From the NCBI RefSeq assembly GCF_030052815.1, contig NC_079493.1:120553132-120617131 (forward strand): a stretch of 64,000 nt of DNA, written 5' to 3'. Source of the stretch: Hevea brasiliensis (taxonomy: Eukaryota > Streptophyta > Magnoliopsida > Malpighiales > Euphorbiaceae). The position numbers and the translations under genes were made by a program. Positions 1 through 10,440 of the stretch are shown here, piece by piece; position 1 is the stretch's first letter; every line of letters begins with the position of its first letter. The notes under the pieces were generated by a model, which made no database searches, was not told the origin of the DNA, and saw only the letters and a program-made list of their open reading frames with translations.

Positions 1-43
1 ACTCTCTGGACTAAAGAAAACATGAAAAATGAAGGGGTAGAAA

Positions 44-74
44 TTTACATGGGGCGTGTAACGGCCCATGTAAA
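44..74. repeat. 10-bp dyad in G4 LTR
   Basis: TTTACATGGG (44-53) is the exact reverse complement of CCCATGTAAA (65-74), with an 11-nt loop. It lies about 100 bp upstream of the LTR TATA box, the same relative place as the dyads of G1, G2 and G3. Confidence 0.75.
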
Positions 75-176
75 GTCCCCTAATAGTAATTCTGATGCGA
101 CTTTTCTTCGCTCCAACCCGACCAGGATGGACTTCGAATGCTTCTAGGACTCTGAAATTAGGGTTTTTACACCAGA

Positions 177-185
177 TATAAATAG
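177..185 (+). promoter_or_regulatory. LTR TATA box (G4)
   Basis: TATAAATAG, identical to the TATA box of the G1 LTRs, in the expected upstream part of the LTR. Transcription would start roughly 30 bp downstream. Confidence 0.6.
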
Positions 186-1326
186 AACAAGTCAGGAATT
201 GAGGGGGAGGAGAGAATTTACATCCAAGAATAGAATTTACGTTCAAGGATGCACATCAACTTCAAGAGAGGCAAGGGAGAAACAAGATCTGCAAGATTGC
301 TAAGGGATTTTCAGCTGAAATTCCAAAAGTCCAAGGCTGCAACTCTCGTTTTGGGTTCTTTCACTCTATTTTCTTCTCATGTATTCTCTTTATCTTTTTA
401 TAAACTTGATTATAAAGCTCACCATGGGTGAGTAGGTTCTTTATTCTAGGGTTAGGGTGTAGCACTCAATTTCATTATGGATCTGGTTTTATTTTATTTA
501 ATACATTGGGTATTTTATTCTTTGATTCAATCTCTTGTGATCTTAATGCATGCTATGTGTTGGTGCCCACTTAGTATTGATTACAGATATTAATTGAAGG
601 ATTGAAAGGTGAAAATTAATATTAGAAAATCGAGATTTTGAACCTAGGAAATCTGACCTAGAGATAGGTTGATGACCTTTGTGGAGTTCCAAAATTAATC
701 AAAGATCTTAATGGGTTTTAATTAATTTAATCACCACGAAAGTAGGGTTTAGGTTAATTAAAATACACCTTGAGTGCCTTGAGAGAGGAATTAAGATAAC
801 TTAGGATTAATTTTCATCAAAGTAATAATCTCCCAACTATTAAATGAATTAGATTGATTCTATAATTGATTGAAGTGTGAACCCCTAGCTCTAGAATGTT
901 CCCGTCCATTGGTATTTTAGATTAGTTAATTATTGAGATTTTATTTCTTTTAATTTAGATATAATTATTAATTCTCTACAATTCGATCGTCTAGATAATT
1001 AAAATCACTATAGTTTGGTACTCAATACTGTCCTCGTGGAAACGATACTCTACTCATCACTTTATTACTTGTTAGCGATCTGTACACTTGCGGTGGTTGA
1101 AAAACCAGCAAACAGCTTGAACCCTTCAAATCATCAATTCTTCAATCTTCATCTTGAGTGTAACTTGCTTCATTCTTCAAAAAATCTTCACGTCATCAAC
1201 TATCTTGATTTTGCATCAAGAGCTCCGCCTCAATTTCAACTCTCCACCACCACCATTATTGCATGTGTGATTTTCTACATGTTGCAACAGCTGCACTTTT
1301 AACCAAACTCACCAAGATCATCCCAT

Positions 1327-1338
1327 GCTCTGATAACA
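1327..1338 (-). other. Primer-binding site, iMet type (C5)
   Basis: Reverse complement reads TGTTATCAGAGC, directly after the LTR end; TGGTATCAGAGC is the usual plant copia site, so one base differs. Confidence 0.6.
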
Positions 1339-1734
1339 ATTTGTTGTGCACTGCAAAAGCGTGTAAACTACAAAGAAACAAAGTAAACACACAAAACACC
1401 AATATTTATGTGGTTCACCCTCTCAACATAGGGCTACATCCATGAGTATGCCATCTTCCACTATCATCAATTAATAAATCATCATTTTAAGCTCATAGCT
1501 ATAATACCCATCAACCCAATTACACCTAAGAGATCCCACAGTACATCAAACTGCTTATACTAAATGTATTAGTTAATCCCTCTCAGTCTCCTCTAGACAT
1601 AACTCAATATATTTACTATTACAATACTACACCACAAAGGGTGCCTTCAACTATATGGGCAGGAGCCCTCTCACCAATAGACAATAATTCCTTTCTCTTG
1701 AATTCTATGTCCTTACTCCACCTTAGGCCGAAGC

Positions 1735-1982
1735 CTCTCTCCACTACAATGGGCAAGTGCCCCTCTTCAATGGGCAGAGCCAAATCCTCAACAATTGGCA
1801 AAGCTCCTATCTACAATGGGTGACAGCCTCACTCCATGGGCTGAAAGCTATTCTCTTCAATAGGCAAAAGCCACTCGCTTCAATGGGTAAAAGCTACTCT
1901 CTCCAATGGGCAAAAACTACTCTCTTCAATGGACAAAAGCCACTCTCTTCAATGGGCAAAAGCCAAATAAATTTTTCCATCA
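1735..1982. repeat. 23-bp minisatellite in the C5 LTR
   Basis: About ten units, the last five nearly perfect, of CTCTTCAATGGGCAAAAGCC plus about 3 bp. Older units at the left are degenerate (for example 'ccactacaatgggcaagtgc'). The array explains the overlapping short ORFs on both strands here, which are not genes. Confidence 0.8.
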
Positions 1983-2179
1983 TTCTCCAATTTATAGTGT
2001 TAATTCCCTCAATCATTATCTGATTAGGAGTCCTACTCAATTTAGAAATAATACTAAAATAAGAGTTCTACTCATTATAGAAAATATTCCTCCATCCTAT
2101 TGAAGAATATTTCTCCCACTCAAATTAGGAAAAAATCTCTCTCCAAATCCCATTAGAATTTTGAGTCATAATTCTAACA

Positions 2180-2930
2180 AATATATATGAGTAGCGCATA
2201 AGATAAAAATAAGTATACAATATTACCTAAAACTATGATGGATTTCGCTTGCCTAGTAACTTCAATTTTCATCATTAAACAAATTTACCACTATTATTTG
2301 AAATTATAATATAAGCACAAAATTATTATAATTAAAAGAAAGAGAATGATTTTTAAAAACTAAAAAATAACATTTTTACCATTAAAGCTAAATAAAAAAG
2401 TTAAAAAAAGGAATGACATCGCAATGATAAGACGTATATTAATATCATAATTAACTCCTTAAGGTCTTTTTAAACTTAAAAAAAAAAAATTCAACGATGA
2501 GTCAAAATTTTGTCCATAATCACATTGATTAGCAATAGATTCATCACCATGATATTTTGGCATCGAGAGTTTCAATGAGAAACTAGAATTTGTCGCTAAA
2601 CATTAATTTTTTAAATAAATTATAAATTAGCGACGAGTTATGATGTTTGCTGAGAACCATGCCACTAAGGCTTCAGTGATGGATCCTCTATAGCTTGTAT
2701 TACTTAGCTATGGATGGATCATTACTGAAAGTATATATATATAGTATTATCGGTGAATAAGGGCTCCTTGTCCATAATGACTAAGATTTTTATGTAGGAT
2801 TATGTTGCAATTTATAGATTATTTCTCATTGGTGATAAATAGAGAAAATATTCAAAGCAATTATTAAACAATACGAAATTGAGCATAAAAAGCTCGAGAG
2901 AGATTATGAAATTGAGAAAGAAGTACCTAC
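2180..2930. other. Non-coding, probable kinase intron or 3' flank
   Basis: AT-rich DNA without an ORF of interest. On the minus strand it follows the donor site of the kinase exon ending at 2931. The next kinase exon was looked for here and not found. 'TTAGCGACGAG' at about 2627 resembles motifs near CACTA transposon ends but has no partner. Confidence 0.4.
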
Positions 2931-2981
2931 CCATTCAACTATGCTAATGTCATCATTAGGTTGCTTTCTAGTGATTAGCTG
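2931..2981 (-). pseudogene. Receptor-like kinase exon, 3' half (kinase B)
   Basis: On the minus strand this reads LITRKQPNDDISIVEW and then GTAGGTACTT, a good splice donor. It matches the region just after kinase subdomain IX of proline-rich/PERK-type receptor kinases (family pattern 'LLELITGRRP...LVEW'). Its other half is at 32167-32270: the first half ends in the codons for M-E-L and this half resumes with L-I-T, so removing G1-out and one 5-bp duplication rejoins the reading frame exactly. The gene is disrupted and cannot be functional in this state. Confidence 0.8.
2977..2981. other. Target-site duplication of G1-out, left
   Basis: AGCTG here against AGCTC at 32167-32171. One mismatch; the kinase reading frame shows GAGCT (minus) was the original, so the left copy has mutated. 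Confidence 0.7.
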
Positions 2982-3993
2982 TGATGCGTCCCTACCGCAA
3001 GTGCACGGGTCGTACAAGTAGTATAGAAAAGATATCGATCCCACGAGGAGTTGTGTTAATGATTGAATTTTTAATATAAAAGTTGACTAAATTGAAGTAT
3101 CTATGAAATTAAAGAAGTGAATTGATGGGTAATGGAGTATGAAATCTAAATACGCAAAATTAATATTCTATTCAACAATGTATTAATTAAACTAAAATTG
3201 CATCAAATTGAAATAAGCAAGTTCAAATATGGCAATATTCAAAATGGCAAGTGATTAAATTTAACTAGAAATTAACAATGGTAAAAAGGCAATTCCGGAG
3301 TTCGGGATTTCATATTCGAGCTATTTTGGGATTTAAATCGGTTATCCAATTTTATGAAACTTATGGGTTTTAAGGAGATTAATTCTTAAATCCTTTGGAT
3401 TCCCTTTCGAGTGAGACAAAGAGTGCCTTAATCAAACTAATCCTACTTTCGTGGAGTTAGAATTAATTAAGACCCATTAAGTTCTTTAATTAATCTGTGA
3501 ATCCTCTTAATCCTTAGCCTATTTCTAGGTCTAAGTTAATTAAGTCCAATTTCTTGATTATCTATCACAAGGCCTTCTCCTTTCGGTGCTTCAACCATGG
3601 ATTAAGAACATCACTTAATGGGATCCTACACTAAGCATGTCATTAAGCATACAAGAAATGAATAAAACTCATTAAGACCACAAAATATGGATTACCCAAT
3701 CAAGATCCACAAAATATCTCAAATATTACAACCCTTACTCCAGAATCAAAAGTAAACTACTCACTATCCATAATGCTTACAAGATATGATGAGTTTAAAT
3801 GGAAATAAAGCTTTAATCTAAGCTAAGAAGTAAGGAATTAAACACTAGAAATATAGAAAAGTGTAAGGAAAGAAAGAAATCTGCAAATCTTGGTTGAAAA
3901 TGGTGTGGAAGGTGAAAGTGACTCCTCAAATTCTGCCTCTACTCCCCTTTTCTTTCTCGCTCCTTGTCTCTCCTCTAAAATGGGATAATGAGA

Positions 3994-4002
3994 CTATTTA
4001 TA
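3994..4002 (-). promoter_or_regulatory. LTR TATA box (G1-out left LTR)
   Basis: CTATTTATA on the plus strand, TATAAATAG on the minus strand; conserved in all four G1 LTRs of the window. Confidence 0.6.
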
Positions 4003-4084
4003 GCATTTTTCGACATGGAGCCTAAAATGGTATGTTCTAGGAGGAATTATTTGAGGAATCTCACGCGACTCATTAATGAACTCT

Positions 4085-4330
4085 TCAGGATTTGCATAAG
4101 TGGATGCATAAGTTATGCAGTCCCTTATGCTGAGCTGAGTCACTTATGCGAGTCGCATGACTTAGTGCATAGGTTATGCACAATTTCGTGAATGTGCATA
4201 AGGAGGCGAGAATGTGCATAAGCTATGCAGCTCCTTATGCACATTTCGGAGTTCAGAACATGATCTTTCTCCTTATGCAGATATGCATAGCTTATGCGCA
4301 AGTTATGCACGCTTGGTCAATGCATATTTG
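4085..4330. repeat. GCATAA/TTATGC dyad cluster, G1-out left LTR
   Basis: Dense copies of TGCATAAG, GTGCATAGGTTATGCAC and related words on the upstream (U3) side of the TATA box at 3994. Homologous clusters are at 4805-5050, 17800-18050 and 31680-31920; sequence differences between the LTR copies are concentrated here. Confidence 0.8.
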
Positions 4331-4555
4331 AAAACTTGTTTTGACATCTTGGTCGTAGAGTTACTCCTCAATGGCAAAATTTCTCTTCAGTCCTTCAAAA
4401 ACACCATTTTTCCTAGAAAACAAAGTAAAAATTACAAATTAATGCAAAATTGACAACTATGAAAAACTAACTAATTAACTAATGAAATTAGCTAAAAATG
4501 ACTAATAATCAAATAAAAAGGGTTATAAAATTAGACCTAAATGACTATGCAAAAT

Positions 4556-4560
4556 GTATG
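4556..4560. other. Target-site duplication of G1-in, left
   Basis: GTATG, repeated exactly at 19153-19157. The target is inside the last ten bases of the G1-out LTR. Confidence 0.93.
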
Positions 4561-4804
4561 TGATGCATACATTTTGCATAATCATTTAGGTTTAATTTCA
4601 TAACCATTTTTATTTGATTATTAGTCATTTTTAGCTAATTTTATTAGTTAATTAGTTAGTTTTTCATAATTGTCGATTTTGGATTAATTTATAATTTTTA
4701 CTTTGTTTTGTAGGAAAATGGTGTTTTGAAGGACTAAAGAGAATTTTGCCATTGAGGAGTGTCTTCTACAAAGAAAAAGATGTCAAAACAAGTTTTCAAG
4801 CTAA

Positions 4805-5050
4805 AATATGCATAGACCAAACTGCATAACTTGCCGCATAAGCTATGCAGACCGCATAAGGAGAAAGATCACTGCTCGTAATCCACCAAATGTGCATAAG
4901 GAGATCGCATAGCTTATGCACATTCTCGCCTCCCTTATGCACATTCACGAAATTGTGCATAACCTATGCACTAAGTCATGCATAAGTGACCTGTAATCAG
5001 CTGAAATCAGATAAGGGATCGCATAACTTATGCGATCCACTTATGCAATC
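4805..5050. repeat. GCATAA/TTATGC dyad cluster, G1-in 5' LTR
   Basis: Repeated GCATAAGCTATGC, GCATAGCTTATGCAC and TTATGCAC words about 90-335 bp upstream of the TATA box. Probably part of the promoter region (inference from position). Confidence 0.8.
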
Positions 5051-5139
5051 CCATGAAGAGTTCATTAATGAGTGGCAGGAGATTCCTCAAATAATTCCTC
5101 CTAGAACATACTATTTTAGGGCTCCATGTCGAAAAATGC

Positions 5140-5148
5140 TATAAATAG
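5140..5148 (+). promoter_or_regulatory. LTR TATA box driving G1-in
   Basis: TATAAATAG in 'atgctataaatagtccc'. It would start the genomic transcript about 30 bp downstream, in front of the long R/U5 part of the LTR. Confidence 0.65.
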
Positions 5149-6148
5149 TCCCATTTTCTCATTTTAGAGGGGAGGCAAGGAGCAAAGAAAGAAAGGAGGA
5201 GGCTGGCGGCAATTTGAAGAGTCATTTCCACCTTCCACACCATTTTCAACTAAGATTTGCAGATTTCTTTCTTTCTTTACACTTTTCTACATTTCTAGTG
5301 TTTAATTCTTACTTCTTAGCTTAGATTAAAGCTTTATTTCCATTTAAACTCATCATATCTTGTAAGCATTATGAATAGTGAGTAGTTTACTTTGATTCGG
5401 AGTAAGGGTTGTAATATTTGAGATAATTGTGGATTTTGATTGGGTAATCCATATTTTGTGGCCTTAATGAGTTTTATTCATTTCTTGTAAGCTTAATGAC
5501 ATGCTTAATGTAGGATCACATTGAGTAATGTTCTTAATCAATGGTTGAAGCAATCAAAGGAGAAGGCCTTGTGATAGATAATCAGAAATTGACTTAATTA
5601 ACTTAGACCTAGAAATAGGCTAAGGATTAAGAGGATTCACAGATTAATTAAGGAACTTAATGGGTCTTAATTAATTCTAACTCCACTAAAGTAGGATTAG
5701 TTTGATTAAGGCACTTTGTCTCACCCAAAGGGAATTCAAAGGATTTAAGAATTAATCTCCTTAAAACTCATAAGTTTCATAAGATTGACAACCAATTTAA
5801 AATCCCAAAATAGCTCGAATATGAAATCGAACTCCTAATCACTTTTTACCATTGTTAATTTCTAATCGAATTTAATCATTTGCCAATTTAAATATTGCCA
5901 TATTTGAACTTGCTTATTTCTATTTGATGCAATTTTAGTTTAATTAATACATTGTTGAATAGAATATTAATTTTGTACATTTAGATTTCATACTCCATTA
6001 CCCATTAATTCATCATTTTAATCTCATAAATACTTCAATTTAGTCAACTTTATATCGAAAATTCAATCATTAACACAACTCCTCGTGGATCGATATTTTT
6101 CTATACTACTTGTACGACCGCGCACTCTGTTGGGACGCATCAAGTTTT

Positions 6149-6165
6149 TGGCGCCGTTGCCGGGG
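6149..6165 (+). other. Primer-binding site, tRNA-Asp (G1-in)
   Basis: TGGCGCCGTTGCCGGGG, complementary over 17 nt to the 3' end of plant tRNA-Asp(GUC) including CCA. This primer is typical of Athila/Tat elements. It is 6 nt after the LTR. Confidence 0.9.
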
Positions 6166-6276
6166 AGTTGTTTGTTTAAGATTGAATTCTTGATTATTTT
6201 AGTTGTTTTTAGTTTTATCTTTGTTATCTTTTCATTTTGTGTTTGTTTGTTCTTGTTCAGGTACCTTTAATCTTTT
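6166..6276 (+). other. Short leader with acceptor-like TTGTTCAG|GTAC
   Basis: About 110 bp of T-rich leader ending in 'tttgttcttgttcaggtacctttaatcttttATG'. The same pyrimidine-CAG-GTAC pattern lies before gag in G3 (56370-56398). It looks like a 3' splice site, but use is not shown. Confidence 0.45.
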
Positions 6277-7645
6277 ATGAGAAGAGATAGAAGCTCAAGT
6301 GACACAACTCATGCTTAATCCTGAAATTGAGAAATTTTATAAGGCCAACAAGAAAGAAACCAGAAGAAGGAAGGAAGTTTCGAGAGAGACTGAATTAGAA
6401 GCAAACATGGCTGATGAAAGAGTTAGAATTGGTGTTGGTAATGCTGGAAATGGTCAAAACAATGAAAATGAAGCCCAAGGTGAAGAAGTTGTTAATGCAA
6501 ATGTGCCTAGGGGAAGTATGATGGATCATGCTTTTCCTCGTTTTGATGACTTGAGAGAGAGCATAGCAAGACCAAGAATTGATGCAAATAGTTACAAGAT
6601 GGATTTTGGAGTTCTTCAAATGATCCAAAACTCTCAATTTGGAGGACATCCTTCTGAAAATCCACACACACACCTGAAGAAGTTTGCTATGATTTGCGAC
6701 ATGCAAAAACAACCTGGAGTATCTGATGATGCAGCAAGATTGAAGCTATTCCCATTCTCTTTGAAAGATAGAGCATTGGATTGGCTTGATTCTTTACCTC
6801 ACAACTCCATTACAAATTGGGAGCAACTAACTGATGCATTTCTTGCACAATATTTTCCACCTGGAAAAACTCAAGAGCTGAGGAATCAAATGACCTTTTC
6901 GGACCAAGAGAAGATGAAACTCTCTATGAATCATGGATGAGATGGAAGGAATTAGAGAGATTATGCCCACATCATGCCATTCCAAAATGGATGATAAATC
7001 AATTTCTACACAAATGTCACTCCTGCAATCGGAGGAATTATTGATGCTCAAACAGAGGAGAATTTATTATAAAGCATGAAGATGAAGCTTATGAGTTATT
7101 AGAGAAAATTGCAAAGAATACTCATCTTTGGAGTAGTCCAAGAGGACCAGCCCAACTCAGAAAAGGCAAGCTGCTGGAATGTATGATCTTGATCCATTCA
7201 ACATGATTAATGCAAAGTTTGATGCACTTACAAATGTCCTTGCTAAGAAAATGGAAGATTTGAGTATGTTGGTTAGTTCATCATCATCAGCTGGAAGTTC
7301 ACAACAAGTGGCTTATGCAGAGGAAACAACCAGCTGTGGAGTAGATTATGGAGAACAAGCAGCATATGTTGGTAATTATGGAAACAAGCAAATGGGGAAT
7401 CCTTATTCTCAAACTTACAATCCAAATTGGAGGAATCATCCCAACTTTTCATGGGGCAATCAAGGTCAAGTTCAAAATCGAATTTTCAACCACAACAACA
7501 GAGTCAAGTTCCATATCGCCAAAATAGGCAACCATTGCCCAATTTTCAGAAAAATATGAACCCTCCACCAAAACAAAGAAGAACGAAATTCCACCATCAA
7601 GCTTTATTGCAACAGATTCTTGCCAACCAAAATAAGCATGATGAG
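6277..7645 (+). pseudogene. G1-in gag, frameshifted
   Basis: Structural (capsid) protein of the element, which would assemble with the genomic RNA in the cytoplasm. The start at 6277 matches the intact copy in G1-out (ATG at 30429, minus). The main capsid segment, with QNSQFGGHPSENPHTHL and ALDWLDSLP, is open from 6299 to about 6895 and belongs to the retrotransposon gag family. A frameshift follows at the 'tttcggaccaag' site, with more breaks near 6940, 7060 and 7150. The C-terminal part (7179-7648) is rich in Ser, Gln and Asn and shows no CCHC zinc knuckle. Near 7640-7710 many bases differ from G1-out with a bias to A or T, giving stops. Not functional as written. Confidence 0.85.
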
Positions 7646-8930
7646 TAGATGAGATAGGTGAAAGAAAGGCTGGAAAAAATGCAAACAAAAAACATAATCA
7701 TGTAAAATCAGATTGCACAACAAGCATCTTCCTCAAGTGCCAAATCTTTTGGAAAGCTTCCAAGTCAACCAGAAAATCCAAGAGAGCATTGTCAAGCTAT
7801 TACTTTAAGAAGTGGTAAAGTTATAAATGATGAGAAGAGTGAAAACAGTGAGAAGAGAGAAAATGAAAAAGGAACTGATGAGAGTGAAAAACAAGAGAGT
7901 GCAGAAAAATGTAAGGAGAAATTTGAAGAAAAGAAGAGAAGTATATACCTCCCGAGGCCCTACAAGCCACAACTTCCCTTTCCACAAAGATTTCACAAAG
8001 CCAAGCTTGATAGGCAATTTGGGAAGTTCTTAGAGGTTTTGAAGAAACTTTACATAAATGTGCCTTTTGTTGATGCTCTTTCACAAATGCCCTCTTATGC
8101 AAAATTCTTGAAAGAAATTCTCTCAAACAAGAGAAAACTTGAAGATGATGAAACTGTAGCTTTGACAGAAGAATGTAGTGCTATCCTCCAAAGGAAACTT
8201 CCTCCAAAGCTTAAGGATCCAGGGAGTTTTTCAATTCCATGCCACATTGGAGAGTCTTGTTCTACAAAAGCTCTATGTGATTTAGGGGCCAGTGTTAGCC
8301 TTATGCCCCTTTCTATCTATGAGAAGCTCAACATGGGAGATCTAAAGCCAACCCATATTTCTCTTGAAGAATGTGAGAACAATCAAGTATCCTGAAGGGA
8401 TTTTGGAGAATGTGCCCCTGAAGGTTGGAAAGTTCTATATACCTGTTGACTTTGTCATCTTGGACATGGAGGAAGATTCTAATATTCCAATTATCTTGGG
8501 GAGACCCTTTCTAGCTACAGCAGGAGCATTGATTGATGTGAAAGGAGAAAAGCTTACTCTTAGGGTTGGTGAAGAGCAATTAATTTTCAATATTAATAAC
8601 TCTATGAAGAAGCATCATTCTGAAGCTGATACTTGCTTGAGAGTTGATATTATTGATGAGCTGGTTGAAGAACACTTCAGAAAGAAATATCCAGAAGATC
8701 CACTTGAAAATTGTTTGGTTCATGGAGGAGGCATAGACTATGACAACCCTCATGTAGCTGCATATACTCAACACTTAGAGGGAAGTCCACCATTCATTTC
8801 TGCTCCAGTTTTTCAACTCACACAAAAGGAAAAAGCAGAATTTAAGCAACCATCATTCAAGGAAGAAGATGCACCTAAGGTAGAACTTAAGCAACTTCCT
8901 TCTCAGCTCAGGTATGAATTTCTTGGCACT
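7646..8930 (+). pseudogene. G1-in protease region, broken
   Basis: Aspartic protease that would cleave the polyprotein. Visible are CDLGASVSLMPLSIYEKLNM (from about 8275) with the D-x-G-A-S active-site motif and, in a second frame (8364-9053), IPIILGRPFLATAGALIDVK, the flap and C-terminal motif of retroviral-type proteases. Between them a frameshift replaces the 'QLADRTIKYP' segment that G1-out keeps. The preceding linker is Lys/Glu-rich and probably charged or coiled. Several frame breaks; inactive as written. Confidence 0.8.
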
Positions 8931-9870
8931 AATAACACTTATCCAGTAATTGTAAATGCAAATTTGAGTACTTTAGAGGCTGATAAGTTGTTAAGAGTGT
9001 TGAGAAAATTTAGGAAAGTTTTGGGATACACCATAGATGACATTAAGGAATAAGCCCACATTTTTGCATGCATAGAATCAGTTTGGAAGAAAATTGTAAA
9101 CCATCTATTGAACATCAAAGGAGGTTGAACCCAAATATGAAAGAAGTTGTTAAAAGGAAATTTTGAAGTTGCTTGATGCAGGGATCATATATCCCATCTC
9201 AGACAGTACTTGGGTGAGCCCAGTACATGTTGTTCCAAAAAAGGGTGGAATGACAGTTGTCAAAAATGAAAATAATGAATTAATTCCCACTAGAACGGTG
9301 ACTAGTTGGCGAATGTGCATAGATTACAGAAAATTAAATGTTGCCACTAGAAAAGATCACTTTCCACTTCCCTTCATTGATCAAATGTTGGAAAGACTAG
9401 CTAGGCATTCTTACTTTTGCTATTTAGATGGATATTCGTGTTTTTTCAAATCCCTATCCATACAAATTATCAAGAGAAATCCACTTTTACTTGTCCATAT
9501 GGAACCTTTGCTTATAGAAGGATGCCATTTGGGTTGTGTAATGCACCAGCCACTTTTCAGAGGTGCATGATGGCAATCTTCTCAGATTTCATTGAAGACA
9601 TAATGGAGGTTTTTATGGACGATTTTTCTGTTTATGGATCTTCTTTTGATATATGCTTAGCTAACCTTTCTAAAATTTTGCAGCGATGTGCAGATACTGA
9701 CCTTGTGTTAAACTGGGAAAAGTGTCATTTCATGGTTCAGGAAGGGATAGTGCTTGGACATTTGGTGTCTAACAGAGGAATAGAGGTTGATAAAGCCAAA
9801 GTTGAAGTGATAGAGAAGATGGCTCCTCCTACCAATGTCAAGGGAATTCAAGTTTCCTAGGACATGCGGG
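8931..9870 (+). pseudogene. G1-in reverse transcriptase, frameshifted
   Basis: RT palm and fingers: the '[17 protein letters not shown]' start, '[12 protein letters not shown]' and '[15 protein letters not shown]' lie in the frame of 9163-9570. '[13 protein letters not shown]' and the catalytic box [10 protein letters not shown] (about 9609) lie in the frame of 9417-9860. F-M-D-D instead of Y-x-D-D is usual in this lineage. A frameshift near 9440-9470 damages motif A (Y-L-D-G-Y-S). A stop at 9055 in 'IKE*' separates the N-terminal linker. Copies DNA from the element RNA when intact; not as written here. Confidence 0.85.
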
Positions 9871-10440
9871 TTCTCTGACGCTTTATTAAGGATTTTTCTA
9901 AAATAGCTAAACCTTTGTCTAATTTGTTAAGTAATGACACACCATTTGAATTTGACCAAGAGTGTTTGGATGCCTTTTGCAGTTGAAGCAAGCTCTCATC
10001 ATCGCACCAATCATGCAACCACCGACCGAGCCTACCTTTTGAAATTATGTGTGATGCTAGCAACTATGCAATTGGGGCGTTTCTTGGTCAAAGAAAGGAC
10101 AAAAAGGCTTATGCTATTTATTATGCTAGTAGAACACCTGGATGACGCTCAAACAAATTATGCAACAACCGAAAAGGAATTTTTGGCAATTGTCTTTGCA
10201 TTGGAAAAGTTCACCTTACATTATTAACTCAAAGGTGTTTATATTTTCAGATCATGCGACCATCGTGTATTTGCTCGTAAAAAGGAGGCCAAACCGAGGC
10301 TCATTAGGTGGATTCGATGCTACAAGAATTTGATTTGGAGATTAGAGATAAGAAAGGAGCTGAAAATGTAGTTCTTGATAATCTTAGTAGGTTGAAATTG
10401 GATGGTGAAGAATTGGATGAAATCCTATTGATGAGTTTTT
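9871..10440 (+). pseudogene. G1-in RNase H, heavily broken
   Basis: Homology to the G1-out RNase H continues through at least three frames: '[21 protein letters not shown]' is in the frame of 9934-10227 and '[17 protein letters not shown]' in the frame of 10308-10499. The catalytic segment corresponding to CDASNYAIG in G1-out is shifted out of frame at about 10040. Would degrade the RNA strand of the RNA-DNA hybrid. Confidence 0.8.

Larger units (their letters stand above)
1..1098 (+). mobile_element. G4: Ty3/gypsy Athila-type LTR fragment
   Basis: This reads as the 3' two-thirds or so of a long LTR. It has a TATA box at 177, an AT-rich body with the 'aaggtgaaa', 'cctagag.taggttgatg' and 'cgaaagtaggg' landmarks, and a terminal stretch 'TTTATTACTTG...CACTTGCGG' that parallels the LTR of G3 (56160-56250) and the end of the G1 LTR (19120-19140). 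The expected terminal CA and the TGGCGCC primer site are missing: near 1098 the sequence passes into the leader of C5. The left end lies outside the window. The short ORF at 249-431 lies in the transcribed leader and has no recognised domain. Assignment to the Athila/Tat lineage is by similarity to the other LTRs in this window, not by any coding domain. Confidence 0.6.
1111..2179 (-). mobile_element. C5: copia-type LTR plus leader, truncated
   Basis: On the minus strand an LTR of about 840 bp runs from 2179 (TGTTAGAA...) to 1342 (...GCACAACA), so it has the TG...CA ends. It is followed at once by a primer-site-like TGTTATCAGAGC (1338-1327), one mismatch from the copia initiator-Met site TGGTATCAGAGC. 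About 220 bp of leader follow before homology to the flanking G4 LTR begins at about 1111. No coding domain is present and no second LTR is visible, so this is a remnant. The LTR contains a minisatellite (separate entry). Confidence 0.6.
2982..4560 (-). repeat. 3' LTR of G1-out (completed by CATCA at 19158)
   Basis: Reverse complement of the G1 LTR: begins TGATGCGTCCC and runs to ...CAAAATGTATG, where G1-in is inserted; the last five bases CATCA lie at 19158-19162. TATA box (minus) at 3994-4002, dyad cluster at about 4085-4330. Compared with the other LTR of the same element (30564-32166) it has many single-base losses in homopolymers (for example 'gagcctaaaatgg' for 'gagccctaaaatgg'). Confidence 0.93.
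2982..6142. repeat. 3.16-kb palindrome of two abutting LTRs
   Basis: The G1-out LTR (2982-4560, minus) and the G1-in 5' LTR (4566-6142, plus) are inverted copies separated only by TGATG (4561-4565). At the centre ATGCAAAATGTATG faces CATACATTTTGCAT. Arms are about 1.58 kb each. Confidence 0.93.
4561..6142 (+). repeat. 5' LTR of G1-in
   Basis: 1582 bp, TG...CA with 5-bp inverted ends TGATG/CATCA. TATA box at 5140-5148 and dyad cluster at 4805-5050. The 3' copy (17549-19152) is 22 bp longer; most differences are single-base losses in the 5' copy, as in 'ggaaaatggtgttttgaagg' for 'ggaaaaatggtgtttttgaagg'. Confidence 0.95.

Noticed and set aside
2620..2660. CACTA transposon end (TTAGCGACGAG)
   Set aside because: No CACTA terminus, no second end and no transposase; motif too short.
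6149..6165. Fragment of a tRNA-Asp gene
   Set aside because: It is only the 17 nt complementary to the tRNA 3' end, directly after an LTR, so it is a primer-binding site.
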